Source: Ruminococcus sp. (GTDB taxonomy: Bacteria; Bacillota; Clostridia; Oscillospirales; Ruminococcaceae). Taken from it: DNA of 64,000 bases. Positions 1 to 9,206 of the stretch are shown here, in pieces. The DNA is taken from the NCBI GenBank assembly GCA_017441505.1, contig JAFRXL010000034.1, forward strand, positions 62,001 to 126,000, read 5' to 3'. The notes under the pieces were generated by a model, which worked only from the letters and a program-made list of their open reading frames with translations, did no database searches and was not told the DNA's origin. Every line of letters starts with the position of its first letter. Position 1 is the stretch's first letter. Position numbers and translations under genes: made by a program.

Positions 1-846
1 GTATCGGTAAAATATATCCCTCCATTTATCCTGCATAGATGTCCCCTCGCCGGTGGACACAAACAAAAGCATCGGGACTTTGGGTTTGTTCCTCGAAGAT
101 ACTTCCGCTGCATTATCCTTAGCCATCTTACATTCTTTTGCAAAGGATATGTTGCCGTAATTGCGGTTGCCAAGTGCAACCCACGTTCTGCATTCCTTCT
201 CTGTGAGAAAATCACCTGATGGCAGAAATGTGCTGTCAGGCAGGTATCTGCCAATGCCAAGATCGAGCAGTCCGTGCAGCAGACGGTAATACGGCACAGC
301 GAAGGAACCGTCCCTTGTGTAGTCATAGCACTCCGGCACGCACATATCCAATCCAATGATAGCCTCCACCTCATCAGGATAGGTCTGTGCCCAATACAGA
401 GCTTCTATTCCCGAATATGAATGCGGACAAAGCACATAAGGAGCTTTCATACCGGCACCTGCAAGTGCAGCTCTTGTATCCGCAAGTATAGAAGCTACAT
501 CACGAGGTTTATCAACGTGTTCACTGAAACCGTAGCCGAATTTCTCTACTACAGCTATCCGGTACTTATCTGTCAGCTGAGGGTATATGCTTTTGAAATC
601 AAGTATTGGAGAAATCGTTCCGCTGCCTGACATAAACACCAAAGTTTTATCGCCTTCACCCTCTGTGTATACGCACATTTTATGACCGTCCACTTCGATC
701 ATCTGACCAATAGGCTTTACTATATCTTCCTCCTGTTTGAGCATGATCCTATGTCGGATAAATGTAAACAGTAAGAATACTACAAATATTACAAGCAATA
801 TCAGCAGTATCTTCTTTATTTTCTTTTTTTTCTTTACAGCTATCAT
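1..846 (-). CDS. Alpha/beta hydrolase, membrane-anchored, C-terminus outside window
   Basis: The reading frame is open from an ATG at 846 to the left edge (282 codons), so the C-terminus is missing. The start follows an AGGAGG site 7 bases upstream. A lysine-rich N-terminus (MIAVKKKKKIKK) is followed by one hydrophobic segment (about residues 13-28), suggesting an N-in membrane anchor with the hydrolase outside. The fold shows as VFMSGSGT (oxyanion-loop region) and the nucleophile elbow CPHSYSGIEAL, where the usual G-H-S-x-G has become P-H-S-Y-S. Family members hydrolyse esters, amides or lipids; the substrate cannot be read here. It lies 35 bases downstream of the ABC exporter on the same strand and is probably co-transcribed with it. 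Confidence 0.8.
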   Translation of the reverse strand, partial: MIAVKKKKKIKKILLILLVIFVVFLLFTFIRHRIMLKQEEDIVKPIGQMIEVDGHKMCVYTEGEGDKTLVFMSGSGTISPILDFKSIYPQLTDKYRIAVVEKFGYGFSEHVDKPRDVASILADTRAALAGAGMKAPYVLCPHSYSGIEALYWAQTYPDEVEAIIGLDMCVPECYDYTRDGSFAVPYYRLLHGLLDLGIGRYLPDSTFLPSGDFLTEKECRTWVALGNRNYGNISFAKECKMAKDNAAEVSSRNKPKVPMLLFVSTGEGTSMQDKWRDIFYRY

Positions 847-881
847 TGTATCGCCTCCTGAATTCCGATTTATTATATTGA

Positions 882-2591
882 TTATTTTTCAATAACGCTA
901 TCACCGGTTATTTCCAAAACTTTGTCACATATACTGAGAGCTGCTGGTCTGTGAGTTACGATAACAACGGTCTTGTCGGTCATTTTTCTGAGATTTTCGA
1001 GGAGCTGCTTCTCAGTAGTTTCGTCAAGAGCACTTGTAGCCTCGTCGAGTATGAGTATCGGACTTTCAGAGAAGATCGCTCTTGCAACGGCAATTCGCTG
1101 GAGCTGACCCTCTGAAAGTCCCGCACCTCTTTCGCCGAGGAGGGTATCAACACCGGCTTCAAGCTCATTTACAAAGTCATAGGCACAGGCAATTTTCAGA
1201 GCTTTATCAAGTCTTTCGCTGTTGGTTGAGGCGGACTTGTCAGCAAAGGATATTACCTCACGGACTGTGCCGCTCATAAGCTGATTTCCCTGTGGGACAT
1301 AGGCGAAAAGTCTGTGCCATTCCGGAGTAAGCGGCTGATGCCCGCCGTTTTTATCATTTATAAAGCAGTTTCCGGAGTCCGGCTTGTAAACTGTCATGAG
1401 CAGTTTTAGAATGGTAGATTTGCCGCATCCGCTGCGTCCGGTGAGAGCTACATACTCGCCCTTATGTATTTGCATACTGATATTTTCGATAACAACCGGC
1501 ATACGAATTTCAGCAGCATTGTTTTCGCTTGCAGGCGGCAGGTAAGTAAAGCTTACAGAATCAAGTCCCACACTATCAAGCTTGTTTGAGTAGAATTCTG
1601 CGACCTCATTCATAGACACCGGCGAATCGGTCATATCGTCGCTGTATGCCTCGATCTCCATGATTCTTTCAGCACTTGCGGTCATAGCGTAAAATTTCGG
1701 GAGATAGCCGGTTATGTTAGCCATAGGTGCCTGTATCTGCGAAATAAGCTGGGTTATAGCAGTAAGAGTACCGAAAGTAATGCGGTTTTTGAGTATACCG
1801 TATCCGCAGTAGCAGACTCCGAAAAGGTACATCCCCTGCATAGCTGCACCGAATCCGATATTGCACACATTTGAAAGTCGATTCTTCACCATTCTTGCTG
1901 ATTTGTGCGACTCCATTTTGTTATCAGCATCGGAAAAAGTCTGTTCTTCGGCAACAAACGAGCGTATCATCATGAGACTTCCGATGTGTTCCTGTAGGAA
2001 AATTCTTAGGTTTCCGTCTTTTTCCTGAACTTTTTTGTGGAGTGCTTTTATCTTTTTCCTGAACAGAAAGGTGAATATTATCATTAAAGCTCCGCCGGGA
2101 ATGAGGATAAATGCGAATTTGGCTTCAAGTATTATCATCATGACAAGAGCACTTATCATTTTTACGATCATGCCTGACATTCCGGGAATTATCTCTACAC
2201 AGCCGTTTGCAATGACAGTAGTGTCGTTGGTAAGTCGGTTGAGCCACTCGCCGGAGTGGACTGAATTTACAGATGCAAAATCTTTTTTCATAATATTTTG
2301 CAGAAGCCGGCGTTTAAAAGCGTTCTCGTAGTCAGCTTTTGCGAGTTCGGTCAGCCAGCGAAGTATCGCTCTCAGACCTATCTGACCGGCGATGAGTGCA
2401 ATGGTCAGCCACACATTCAGCGTGAAGTCGGCGTTGTCCTTTTTTACAGCCGAGTCCACAATATTTCTCATAAGCAGAGCATAAATTACTCCGGAACCGC
2501 CATGTATAGCCTGCAAGACCGTGAGCAGTACGATGTAATATCTCTTTCCCCTGATCGAGGAAGAGATCCATTTTAAAGCATTGCTTTTCAT
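882..2591 (-). CDS. ABC exporter, fused permease and ATPase (half-transporter)
   Basis: 569 residues, the normal size of a homodimeric or heterodimeric type IV ABC exporter. Residues 1 to about 310 hold the transmembrane domain. The C-terminal ATPase has Walker A GRSGCGKST, a Q-loop region (YVPQGNQL), signature LSEGQLQR, Walker B ILILDEATSALD and the switch histidine in VIVTHRP. The signature is LSEGQ rather than the commoner LSGGQ; this is tolerated in the family. Such proteins export lipids, peptides or drugs, but the substrate is not predictable from this sequence. No second half-transporter is adjacent, so a homodimer is likely. It is followed by the alpha/beta hydrolase at 1-846 and preceded by its own promoter. 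Confidence 0.9.
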   Translation of the reverse strand: MKSNALKWISSSIRGKRYYIVLLTVLQAIHGGSGVIYALLMRNIVDSAVKKDNADFTLNVWLTIALIAGQIGLRAILRWLTELAKADYENAFKRRLLQNIMKKDFASVNSVHSGEWLNRLTNDTTVIANGCVEIIPGMSGMIVKMISALVMMIILEAKFAFILIPGGALMIIFTFLFRKKIKALHKKVQEKDGNLRIFLQEHIGSLMMIRSFVAEEQTFSDADNKMESHKSARMVKNRLSNVCNIGFGAAMQGMYLFGVCYCGYGILKNRITFGTLTAITQLISQIQAPMANITGYLPKFYAMTASAERIMEIEAYSDDMTDSPVSMNEVAEFYSNKLDSVGLDSVSFTYLPPASENNAAEIRMPVVIENISMQIHKGEYVALTGRSGCGKSTILKLLMTVYKPDSGNCFINDKNGGHQPLTPEWHRLFAYVPQGNQLMSGTVREVISFADKSASTNSERLDKALKIACAYDFVNELEAGVDTLLGERGAGLSEGQLQRIAVARAIFSESPILILDEATSALDETTEKQLLENLRKMTDKTVVIVTHRPAALSICDKVLEITGDSVIEK

Positions 2592-2637
2592 TTATATTTT
2601 TTCTCCAGATCGTTTTATTCAATAATTTGCATTTATT

Positions 2638-2666
2638 ATTCTATCATAAAAAAGCCTCACGGTCAA
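2638..2666 (-). promoter_or_regulatory. Promoter of ABC exporter operon
   Basis: On the minus strand TTGACC (2661-2666) and TAGAAT (2638-2643) are separated by 17 bases. The start codon lies 47 bases beyond the -10 box. Confidence 0.65.
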
Positions 2667-2749
2667 TATCCATAATGAGCGACATGATTATTGTCATTAT
2701 ATTGCCTAAACACCTGTATTACGCAGAAAATTTAATTTATATATAATTG

Positions 2750-2778
2750 TTGACAAATTGTTAAGAAGTATGTATAAT
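2750..2778 (+). promoter_or_regulatory. Promoter of GH53 galactanase gene
   Basis: Perfect sigma-A consensus: TTGACA (2750-2755), 17-base spacer, TATAAT (2773-2778). The AAGGAGGAG ribosome site follows at 2800-2808. Confidence 0.85.
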
Positions 2779-2813
2779 TGAGGTATAATAAATATATGTA
2801 AGGAGGAGTTGAA

Positions 2814-4790
2814 ATGAAGCTGAAAAAGTTCGTTGCACTTTCAGCGGCAATGCTTCTGTCCCTCACAGGAGTAAACGTGCCGGAAAAAAAGTCCGCTAAC
2901 AGTGCTGAAAGTACATTTCAGGATGTCTGGTTCAACAACATCGATCCGTCAATTAACGGCGGAGAACCTATCCGTGGTGCAGATGTATCTTCTATTATTT
3001 CGATAGAACAGGCAGGGGTGAAGTTCTATAACGAAGACGGTCAGGAAGACGACCTGTTCCACATTCTGGCTGAACATGGTGTGAATTATATCCGTGTAAG
3101 GATATGGAACGAGCCTTATGACTCTCAGGGACGTGGTTACGGCGGAGGCAACAGCGACCTTGAAAAGGCTAAGGAGATAGCCAAAAGAGCGGCAAAGTAC
3201 AATATGAAGCTCCTTGTGGACATCCATTATTCCGACTTCTGGGCTGACCCTTCAAGACAGACACGTCCTAAGTACTGGGAACAGCACGATCACAATACTC
3301 TTAAAGGCGAGATATACAAGTGGACTTCATGGGTCATAGAGTCAATTGATAAAGCCGGCGGAAATATAGGCATGGTACAGGTCGGAAATGAAACGAGCTG
3401 TCTCTTCTGCGGCGAGGACGATATGTACAAGATATGCGACCTGTTCTCAAGTGCTAACAAGGCAATAAGGGAATATGATAAGAATATCCTCATTGCACAT
3501 CATTTCCCGAATCCCGCATCAGGTCATTACGACTGGTATGCAAAGGTAATGGATGAATGTAAGCTCGATTATGATATTTTTGCAACATCCTATTACCCAT
3601 ATTGGCACGGTTCACTGGATAATCTTACAAATGTACTCAAAGGCATAAGTCAGAAGTACAATAAGTACGTAATGGTAGCTGAAACTGCATATCCGTACAC
3701 AAATGATGACTGCGATTCGTATAAGAACGACGTAACATCATCCGGCACTAATATTACGCTGAATTACGATGTTTCAGTTGAAGGTCAGAAACAGTGTCTG
3801 ACTGATGTTTTCAAGGCAGTAGCTAATGTCGGAAGCAAGGGCATAGGAGTATTCTATTGGGAGCCTGCATGGCTCGGAGTATACGGACTGTCGCTTGATG
3901 AGCAGAAGAAGCTATGGAACGAATACGGTTCAGGCTGGTGTTCGGATTATGCTGTAGGCTATGATAAGAATGTAACAGCGGTAGGCGGCTCAGGATTCGA
4001 TAATCAGGCACTTTTCGACTTCCACGGAAAGCCGCTCGAATCGCTGGATGTCTTTGAACATATCTATCCGAGAAAAGAAAATAACATCCCGAAGCTGGGA
4101 GCAGTCATTCCGGAAGGTAAATACAGACTGAAAAATCTCGAAAGCGGACTGTTCCTCACAGTAGCTGACGGCGAGGGCAAAGCCGGAGGAAATGTGTTCC
4201 AGTACTCAGCTGACGGAGCTGCTGATTATAATACATGGAAGCTTGTTGATGCAGGTGACGGATATTACCGCCTTTACTCCGGACTTGATAACGGCAGTAC
4301 TTACCTGCTCGACCTCGATGCCGGAAAAGCTGACGATAAGACCAATATCGGCATATATACTGATACAAAGTCTGATGCACAGCTTTTTAAATTCATCAAG
4401 GGCGATGATAAGAGCTATAAAATAGTGACCAAGTCGAGCGGCGACAAGAGTGCTGTTGAGATAGCTGATGCCGATAAGAGTGACGGTGCAAATGCACAGC
4501 AGTTCAGTCTGAACGGTGCCGGCTGTCAGGAGTGGATACTTGAACCGGTCGAGGATTATCTGCTCTCAGGCGATATGGACGGCGACGGTATCATCGACAG
4601 TTTTGACCTGCTTCTGCTCAGACGCTGTCTTATTTCACAAGGCAAGAATGAGCACGGCGATATAAACGGTGACGGCTCAGTAAATATGGCAGATATGGTA
4701 CAGCTCAGCAGATTCCTGCTGGGACACAAAGATGTTAAACTTCATCAGCATGGAACTCCGAGAAATACGATATTCCCAAAATCACGGTAA
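2814..4790 (+). CDS. Secreted GH53 arabinogalactan endo-beta-1,4-galactanase with ricin-like and dockerin modules
   Basis: 658 residues. A signal peptide (about 1-30) is followed by a GH53 catalytic module to about residue 430. GH53 cleaves beta-1,4-galactan side chains of pectin with retention. The acid/base is Glu193 in QVGNETS and the nucleophile Glu290 in MVAETAYPY; the GVFYWEPAW segment is also typical. Residues about 440-575 form a ricin-type beta-trefoil that may bind carbohydrate. A type I dockerin follows (about 585-650) with two calcium loops, DMDGDGIIDSFD and DINGDGSVNMAD, predicting docking to a cohesin scaffold; no scaffoldin lies in the window. The gene is monocistronic, with a consensus promoter and a terminator. 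Confidence 0.95.
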   Translation: MKLKKFVALSAAMLLSLTGVNVPEKKSANSAESTFQDVWFNNIDPSINGGEPIRGADVSSIISIEQAGVKFYNEDGQEDDLFHILAEHGVNYIRVRIWNEPYDSQGRGYGGGNSDLEKAKEIAKRAAKYNMKLLVDIHYSDFWADPSRQTRPKYWEQHDHNTLKGEIYKWTSWVIESIDKAGGNIGMVQVGNETSCLFCGEDDMYKICDLFSSANKAIREYDKNILIAHHFPNPASGHYDWYAKVMDECKLDYDIFATSYYPYWHGSLDNLTNVLKGISQKYNKYVMVAETAYPYTNDDCDSYKNDVTSSGTNITLNYDVSVEGQKQCLTDVFKAVANVGSKGIGVFYWEPAWLGVYGLSLDEQKKLWNEYGSGWCSDYAVGYDKNVTAVGGSGFDNQALFDFHGKPLESLDVFEHIYPRKENNIPKLGAVIPEGKYRLKNLESGLFLTVADGEGKAGGNVFQYSADGAADYNTWKLVDAGDGYYRLYSGLDNGSTYLLDLDAGKADDKTNIGIYTDTKSDAQLFKFIKGDDKSYKIVTKSSGDKSAVEIADADKSDGANAQQFSLNGAGCQEWILEPVEDYLLSGDMDGDGIIDSFDLLLLRRCLISQGKNEHGDINGDGSVNMADMVQLSRFLLGHKDVKLHQHGTPRNTIFPKSR

Positions 4791-4797
4791 AATTTTT

Positions 4798-4827
4798 AAG
4801 GGACGCATCTGCGTCCCTTGATTTTTT
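4798..4827 (+). terminator. Rho-independent terminator after galactanase gene
   Basis: Stem AAGGGACGCA / TGCGTCCCTT with a two-base loop, followed by ATTTTTT. Confidence 0.85.
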
Positions 4828-4875
4828 AGGCAATACCGCACAAAGACGTCAGGCGGTCTTTGTGCGGTGTTGCCT
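4828..4875. repeat. Palindromic intergenic repeat, copy A
   Basis: Two 20-base arms (4828-4847 and 4856-4875) are complementary except for one position that would be a G-U pair in RNA, around an 8-base loop. The arms begin AGGCAATACCGCAC. Related copies occur at 16907, 23992 and 34138. This copy abuts the stop codon of the minus-strand gene at 4876 and could also act as its 3' hairpin. Confidence 0.8.
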
Positions 4876-5214
4876 TTATGATTCTATATCCTGCAAATAC
4901 ACTTTTAGTTCGGACTCTGTTTCAAATCCGATGCCTATGGAGAGCTGTTCACGGTCGCTGTCAGAAAGAAGTCCGGGACTGACTTCTGCGTACCTGAAAG
5001 GTTCGGGATTCCCACGGCAAAATATTCCGATTTTTCCGTCATATTCTTTAACAATAAATAGCGGAGCCTGCTTTTCAACTGCCGCAGCAGCTATTTTGGA
5101 CTTCATTTTTTCGTCCCTTACATTTTGTCCCATTGCACAAATGACGATAAATCCGGATATTGTGATAGAAGTAACTAAGGTGAAGTAAAGTCTTTTGTCT
5201 ATAATAAGCCTCAT
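4876..5214 (-). CDS. Small membrane-anchored protein with BofC C-terminal-like domain
   Basis: 112 residues. Residues about 9-28 form a single membrane segment or uncleaved signal. The exposed part carries FIVKEYDGKIGIFCRG, then a spacer, then LLSDSDREQLSIGIGF and a C-terminal ELKVYLQDIES. This layout (KEYDGKIAVF, LP..D...L..GI, LEDY.S) is how I remember the BofC C-terminal domain family in clostridia. BofC itself is a forespore inter-membrane regulator of pro-sigma-K processing in Bacillus, but clostridial members are mostly uncharacterised. An AAAGGAGGA site precedes the start. It is transcribed alone, away from the PBP gene. Confidence 0.65.
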   Translation of the reverse strand: MRLIIDKRLYFTLVTSITISGFIVICAMGQNVRDEKMKSKIAAAAVEKQAPLFIVKEYDGKIGIFCRGNPEPFRYAEVSPGLLSDSDREQLSIGIGFETESELKVYLQDIES

Positions 5215-5300
5215 TTTTGTCCTCCTTTGCTGAATTAGCTGTGATTATTGTTGCCTGTTTTTTCTAAATTATACAAAATGACTTTTTTTAGAAAAACTAC

Positions 5301-5329
5301 TTAACATCCGGAGGAAAATGTGATATAAT
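5301..5329 (+). promoter_or_regulatory. Promoter upstream of class A PBP gene
   Basis: TTAACA (5301-5306), 17-base spacer, TATAAT (5324-5329). The mRNA would begin near 5336, leaving a leader of about 60 bases that contains the ribosome site and a small hairpin. Confidence 0.7.
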
Positions 5330-5350
5330 ATATAATGTATAATTATGTGA

Positions 5351-5381
5351 AAGGAGCGTTCCCGTCCTCTTTTTTGGACGG
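5351..5381 (+). promoter_or_regulatory. Distant ribosome site plus hairpin in PBP leader
   Basis: The only good Shine-Dalgarno match, AAGGAG at 5351-5356, lies about 40 bases before the ATG at 5397. A 6-bp hairpin CCGTCC / GGACGG (5362-5381) sits between them. An in-frame stop at 5385-5387 excludes an earlier start. Folding would shorten the gap but not to the usual 5-9 bases. Confidence 0.5.
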
Positions 5382-5396
5382 TCTTGAATTGACAAA

Positions 5397-8063
5397 ATGA
5401 ACAATGAATTTTTAGAGCCGCAGCCGGCGTTTGCGGACGGACAAGCGTCAGGTGTGGATGTCAGAACGGGTCCGCCGCCACGGAAAAAGAAGAAAAAGAA
5501 GAAACACAGCATAGGTTTTATCATTTTCAAAAAACTTTTGACAGTTATCGCTACAACATTGCTGTCACTGTTCCTTGTAATGATAATAACCGGCACTATC
5601 GTTGCAACTGCTCTTACGGTCTATGTACTTGACTTTATGGACGACAGTACGACCATAACTTTCCAGGAGCTTGAATCCGGTAATGATACCTTTATATACG
5701 GTATCAAGACCGATGAGAACGGCAAAGAGACTATAGTGCAGCTCCACAAGGTAAAGTCCACCATACAGCGTATACCTATCTCCATAGACAAAGTGCCTCA
5801 GCACGTAAGGGATGCCTTTGTCTATACCGAGGATGAGCGTTTCTATACTCATGATGGTGTTGACTATAAGCGTACATTCTCTGCATTCCTGAATATGTTC
5901 ATGCATATCTACGATACAGAGCAGGGTGGTTCGACTATCACTCAGCAGCTCATCAAGAACCTCACCGGTGATGACGAGCACTCGCCTCAGCGTAAGATAC
6001 GAGAGATATTCAGTGCTATGCAGCTCGAAAGAACATACTCGAAGGACGAGATACTTGAAGAATACCTCAACTACATCAGCTTCGGCGGTGCGGTAAACGG
6101 TATCGAGCTTGCATCTATCAACTATTTCGGCAAGAGCGTTGAGGAGCTTACAACTCCGGAAGCGGCTGTTCTTGCGGCTATACCTAAGAGCCCTGAGGAA
6201 TACGGACCGTTCCAGTTCTATTATGAGGACGATGATCCCCGTAAACCTATGGTGGTCGACGGACGTGCAAATAACCGCAACCGTCAGAAATATGTTCTCT
6301 ATAAGCTCTATGATAACGGTGCTATCACCTATGACGAGTATCAGGAGTATCTGAATACGCCTATCATTTATACAGATTCAGAGGAATACAAAAAAGCACA
6401 TCCTGAAACTGAAATTGAAGAGCTGAAAAATCAGAACTCTGTATATTCATGGGCTCTGGATGCGATATACTTTGAAGCTGCTGAGTATTTCATGAAAGAG
6501 TTCGATATAGAAGATAAGCTGGAAGCTATCGAGAAGATAAATAAGGGCGGATATAAGATATATTCCAAGATCGATGACAAGATGCAGGAATATGTTGAAG
6601 AGAAGTTCAAGGATGTCAATAATCTTCTGGATGTTGGCAGTGTAAGCCGATGGGTCGATATAAATAACGACGGTACGGTAACAGAAGATGAAAGTATACC
6701 TCACGTTGCTTTCGTTGCACTTGGATATGACGGTTCTGTAATGGCTACAGTAGGTAATTGGGGCGAGAAGAAGGAATCTCTCATAACTAACTATGCGGTT
6801 ACCGATAAACGTGCCGTAGGTTCGACTATCAAGCCGATCTCAACTTACGGATACGCTCTGGAGCATGATATGATACACTGGGGTTCAGTATATCAGGATA
6901 AAAAGGTAATGGATGTAAACGGACAGCCATGGCCTTCAAACTACTCGACCGGTGCAAGTCCGTATATTACAGGAGCTTCCAACTATGTATGGTACTGGCT
7001 CATGAAGTCCTATAATACTATCCCAGCACAGATATTCAAGCAGATAGAAGAGCAGGACGGAAACAAGGCTCTGTTCGATTTCTGTAGAGAAAAACTTGGT
7101 ATGGACCTTTATGACCCGAACGATAACAGTATTGCTCCTTTGTCGATAGGTGCTCTTTCTTACGGTCTTACACTTGAAAATCTTGTTAATGCTTACCTTC
7201 CATATGGTAACGAGGGTATCTATAACGATGCTCATATCATTACAAAGATCGAGGACAGCAATAATAAGGTCATCTATGAAAACAACGGAAATCCACGTCA
7301 GGCTGTAAGTGACGAAACTGCTTGGGTAATGAACAGACTTCTTAAAGTCGTTGTTGATCAGGGTACTGCTACAAGTGCAAAACTTCCTAATAAGGTTTTA
7401 GTCGGCAAGACCGGTACTACTGAGAACTGGTGGGACTCTGCATTCGTTGGTCTTACCCGTGACTTTGCGAGCGGTGTTACTGTAGGTTATAAGGGCAACA
7501 GAGAGGATATGAAACTTCCTACCTACTTCCATGCCTGCGATGTTTGGAAAACTATAATAGGCGATTACGCACAGACAGAATATGCAGATACAGGTTACGA
7601 TTTCGAGCCTGTAAAAACAGTAATCGAAACTCCATGGTGTACTCAGACAGGACTTCCTGCCGGACAGTACTGTCCAAAGAGCAGCCAGAACGGTTACTGG
7701 AAATCAACCAACTGCCCGACCTGCAACGGAGGACACTGGAGTGCTCCTGCAAATACAGGCGGCGGAGATACAAGCGGCGGCGGTACTGCTGAATACGGCG
7801 GAGGAAATGCCGGAGGCGGTGCTGACTACAGCGGCGGAGGAAATGCCGGAGGCGGTGCTGTCGACTATAGCGGCGGAGGAGATGCCGGAGGCGGTGCTGT
7901 TGACTATAGCGGCGGAGGAAATGCCGGAGGCGGTGCTGTTGACTATAGCGGCGGCGGAGATACCGGTGGCGGCGGTGCTGTTGACTATAGCGGCGGCGGA
8001 GACGCCGGAGGCGGTGCTGTTGACTACGGCGGAGGAGACGCCGGTGGTGGTGCTGTCGAATAA
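5397..8063 (+). CDS. Class A penicillin-binding protein (PBP1A-like) with glycine-rich tail
   Basis: 888 residues. It polymerises lipid II and cross-links peptidoglycan outside the membrane. A cytoplasmic tail with nine basic residues (RKKKKKKKH) precedes one membrane segment (about 45-80). The GT51 glycosyltransferase has TEDERFYTHDGVD (catalytic Glu145), STITQQLIKNL and RKIREIFSA. The transpeptidase has SxxK (Ser476, Lys479 in GSTIKPI), SxN (Ser538-Tyr-Asn540) and KTG (671-673). After a four-cysteine segment (CTQTG..CP..CPTC) the last 100 residues are imperfect repeats of DYSGGGNAGGGAV, unusual for a PBP. The start lacks a close ribosome site. The gene leads an apparent operon with methyltransferase, rmuC and comF. 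Confidence 0.93.
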   Translation: MNNEFLEPQPAFADGQASGVDVRTGPPPRKKKKKKKHSIGFIIFKKLLTVIATTLLSLFLVMIITGTIVATALTVYVLDFMDDSTTITFQELESGNDTFIYGIKTDENGKETIVQLHKVKSTIQRIPISIDKVPQHVRDAFVYTEDERFYTHDGVDYKRTFSAFLNMFMHIYDTEQGGSTITQQLIKNLTGDDEHSPQRKIREIFSAMQLERTYSKDEILEEYLNYISFGGAVNGIELASINYFGKSVEELTTPEAAVLAAIPKSPEEYGPFQFYYEDDDPRKPMVVDGRANNRNRQKYVLYKLYDNGAITYDEYQEYLNTPIIYTDSEEYKKAHPETEIEELKNQNSVYSWALDAIYFEAAEYFMKEFDIEDKLEAIEKINKGGYKIYSKIDDKMQEYVEEKFKDVNNLLDVGSVSRWVDINNDGTVTEDESIPHVAFVALGYDGSVMATVGNWGEKKESLITNYAVTDKRAVGSTIKPISTYGYALEHDMIHWGSVYQDKKVMDVNGQPWPSNYSTGASPYITGASNYVWYWLMKSYNTIPAQIFKQIEEQDGNKALFDFCREKLGMDLYDPNDNSIAPLSIGALSYGLTLENLVNAYLPYGNEGIYNDAHIITKIEDSNNKVIYENNGNPRQAVSDETAWVMNRLLKVVVDQGTATSAKLPNKVLVGKTGTTENWWDSAFVGLTRDFASGVTVGYKGNREDMKLPTYFHACDVWKTIIGDYAQTEYADTGYDFEPVKTVIETPWCTQTGLPAGQYCPKSSQNGYWKSTNCPTCNGGHWSAPANTGGGDTSGGGTAEYGGGNAGGGADYSGGGNAGGGAVDYSGGGDAGGGAVDYSGGGNAGGGAVDYSGGGDTGGGGAVDYSGGGDAGGGAVDYGGGDAGGGAVE
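7792..8057 (+). repeat. In-frame 39-base tandem repeats in PBP C-terminus
   Basis: About six to seven imperfect copies of a 39-base unit encoding D-Y-S-G-G-G-(N/D)-A-G-G-G-A-V. Copies differ by synonymous changes and by loss or gain of a glycine codon near the end, which is the signature of slippage. Confidence 0.85.
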
Positions 8064-8069
8064 GCATGA

Positions 8070-9197
8070 ATGACAGGTGATATTTTGAGTAATTTAAGAC
8101 TTTGCTGTCCATGCCATTTTGGTCTGGAAAGCGTTTTGAAATATGAGATAACTAAGATCGGAGGAACTGATCTTAAAGTCAGTGACGGAAAAATAAGCTT
8201 CAGCGGGGACGAAAACGTCCTCGCAAGAGCTAATCTTTGTCTTTCAACAGCAGAAAGAGTGCTGATAGAGCTTATCGAGTTCAAGGCTTCTACCTTTGAG
8301 GAGCTTTTTCAGGGAGTGAAAGCTATAGAGCTTGAAAGATTTATCGGTCCGAAAGATGCTTTTCCGGTAAAGGGACATTCACTCAACTCTGCACTTCACA
8401 GCGTACCTGATTGTCAGGCGATAATCAAGAAAGCGGCTGTTGAGAGACTTAAATCAAAGTACGGTATCGGCTGGTTTGAGGAAACGGGAGCTAAGGTACA
8501 GATACAGTTCAGCATTATGAAAGATGTTGTTTCCATTTACCTTGATACCAGCGGTGCAGGACTTCATAAGAGAGGTTACAGAAAGAACTCCAATGCCGCT
8601 CCTATCAAGGAAACTCTCGCAGCAGGAATTATAGACCTCGCAAGAGTAAGGCCTGAGTCGATAGTCTGTGACCCGTTCTGCGGAAGCGGTACTCTGCTTA
8701 TTGAAGCGGCTCTTAAAGCTCTGAAGATAGCTCCGGGTATCAACAGAAGATTTGCTGCTGAAAAATGGGAGTGCTTTGATGCTAAGGTCTGGCAGGAAGA
8801 GCGAAGCAGAGCTATCGATAATGTCGACAGAACTGCTCAGTTTCAGGCTATAGGAGCTGATATTGACGACGCTGCTGTAGCTCTTACGCTCGATAATGCA
8901 CATAAAGCAGGAATAAAATCAAGAATAAAGGTGGAGCAGGCAGACATTTCTAAATTCCATCAGCCGGAGGACTCAATAGTGATATGTAATCCGCCTTACG
9001 GTGAGAGACTTCTTGAACTTCGTCAGGCTGAGGATATTTACAGACAAATGGGAAGAGTGCTCGGCAAGGGCGGCAGCCGTCAGAGCTACATAATATCTCC
9101 GCATGAGGAGTTTGAAAAGTTCTTCGGTTCAGAAGCTTCCCGACGCAGAAAGCTCTACAACGGCATGATAAAGTGCCAGTTATATATGTATTTTTAG
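8070..9197 (+). CDS. THUMP-domain class I SAM-dependent RNA methyltransferase (RlmL/YpsC-like)
   Basis: 375 residues. The N-terminal half matches a THUMP RNA-binding region (FGLESVLKYEI.. to ..DTSGAGLHKRGYR), and the C-terminal half is a Rossmann methyltransferase with the SAM motif DPFCGSGTLLIEAA and the catalytic NPPYG typical of N2-guanine methylation of rRNA. It is predicted to be a cytoplasmic 23S rRNA (guanine-N2) methyltransferase. The start is uncertain: ATG at 8070 has no ribosome site, whereas TTG at 8085 follows AGGTG at 5 bases and would give a family-like N-terminus beginning LSNLRLCCPCHFG. It starts only a few bases after the PBP stop, so translation is probably coupled. Confidence 0.88.
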   Translation: MTGDILSNLRLCCPCHFGLESVLKYEITKIGGTDLKVSDGKISFSGDENVLARANLCLSTAERVLIELIEFKASTFEELFQGVKAIELERFIGPKDAFPVKGHSLNSALHSVPDCQAIIKKAAVERLKSKYGIGWFEETGAKVQIQFSIMKDVVSIYLDTSGAGLHKRGYRKNSNAAPIKETLAAGIIDLARVRPESIVCDPFCGSGTLLIEAALKALKIAPGINRRFAAEKWECFDAKVWQEERSRAIDNVDRTAQFQAIGADIDDAAVALTLDNAHKAGIKSRIKVEQADISKFHQPEDSIVICNPPYGERLLELRQAEDIYRQMGRVLGKGGSRQSYIISPHEEFEKFFGSEASRRRKLYNGMIKCQLYMYF

Positions 9198-9206
9198 GAG
9201 TAGATC

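Noticed and set aside
7552-8112. Arg/His-rich minus-strand open frame opposite the PBP tail
   Set aside because: It is the antisense of glycine-rich repeats; the composition is an artefact and it lacks a ribosome site.
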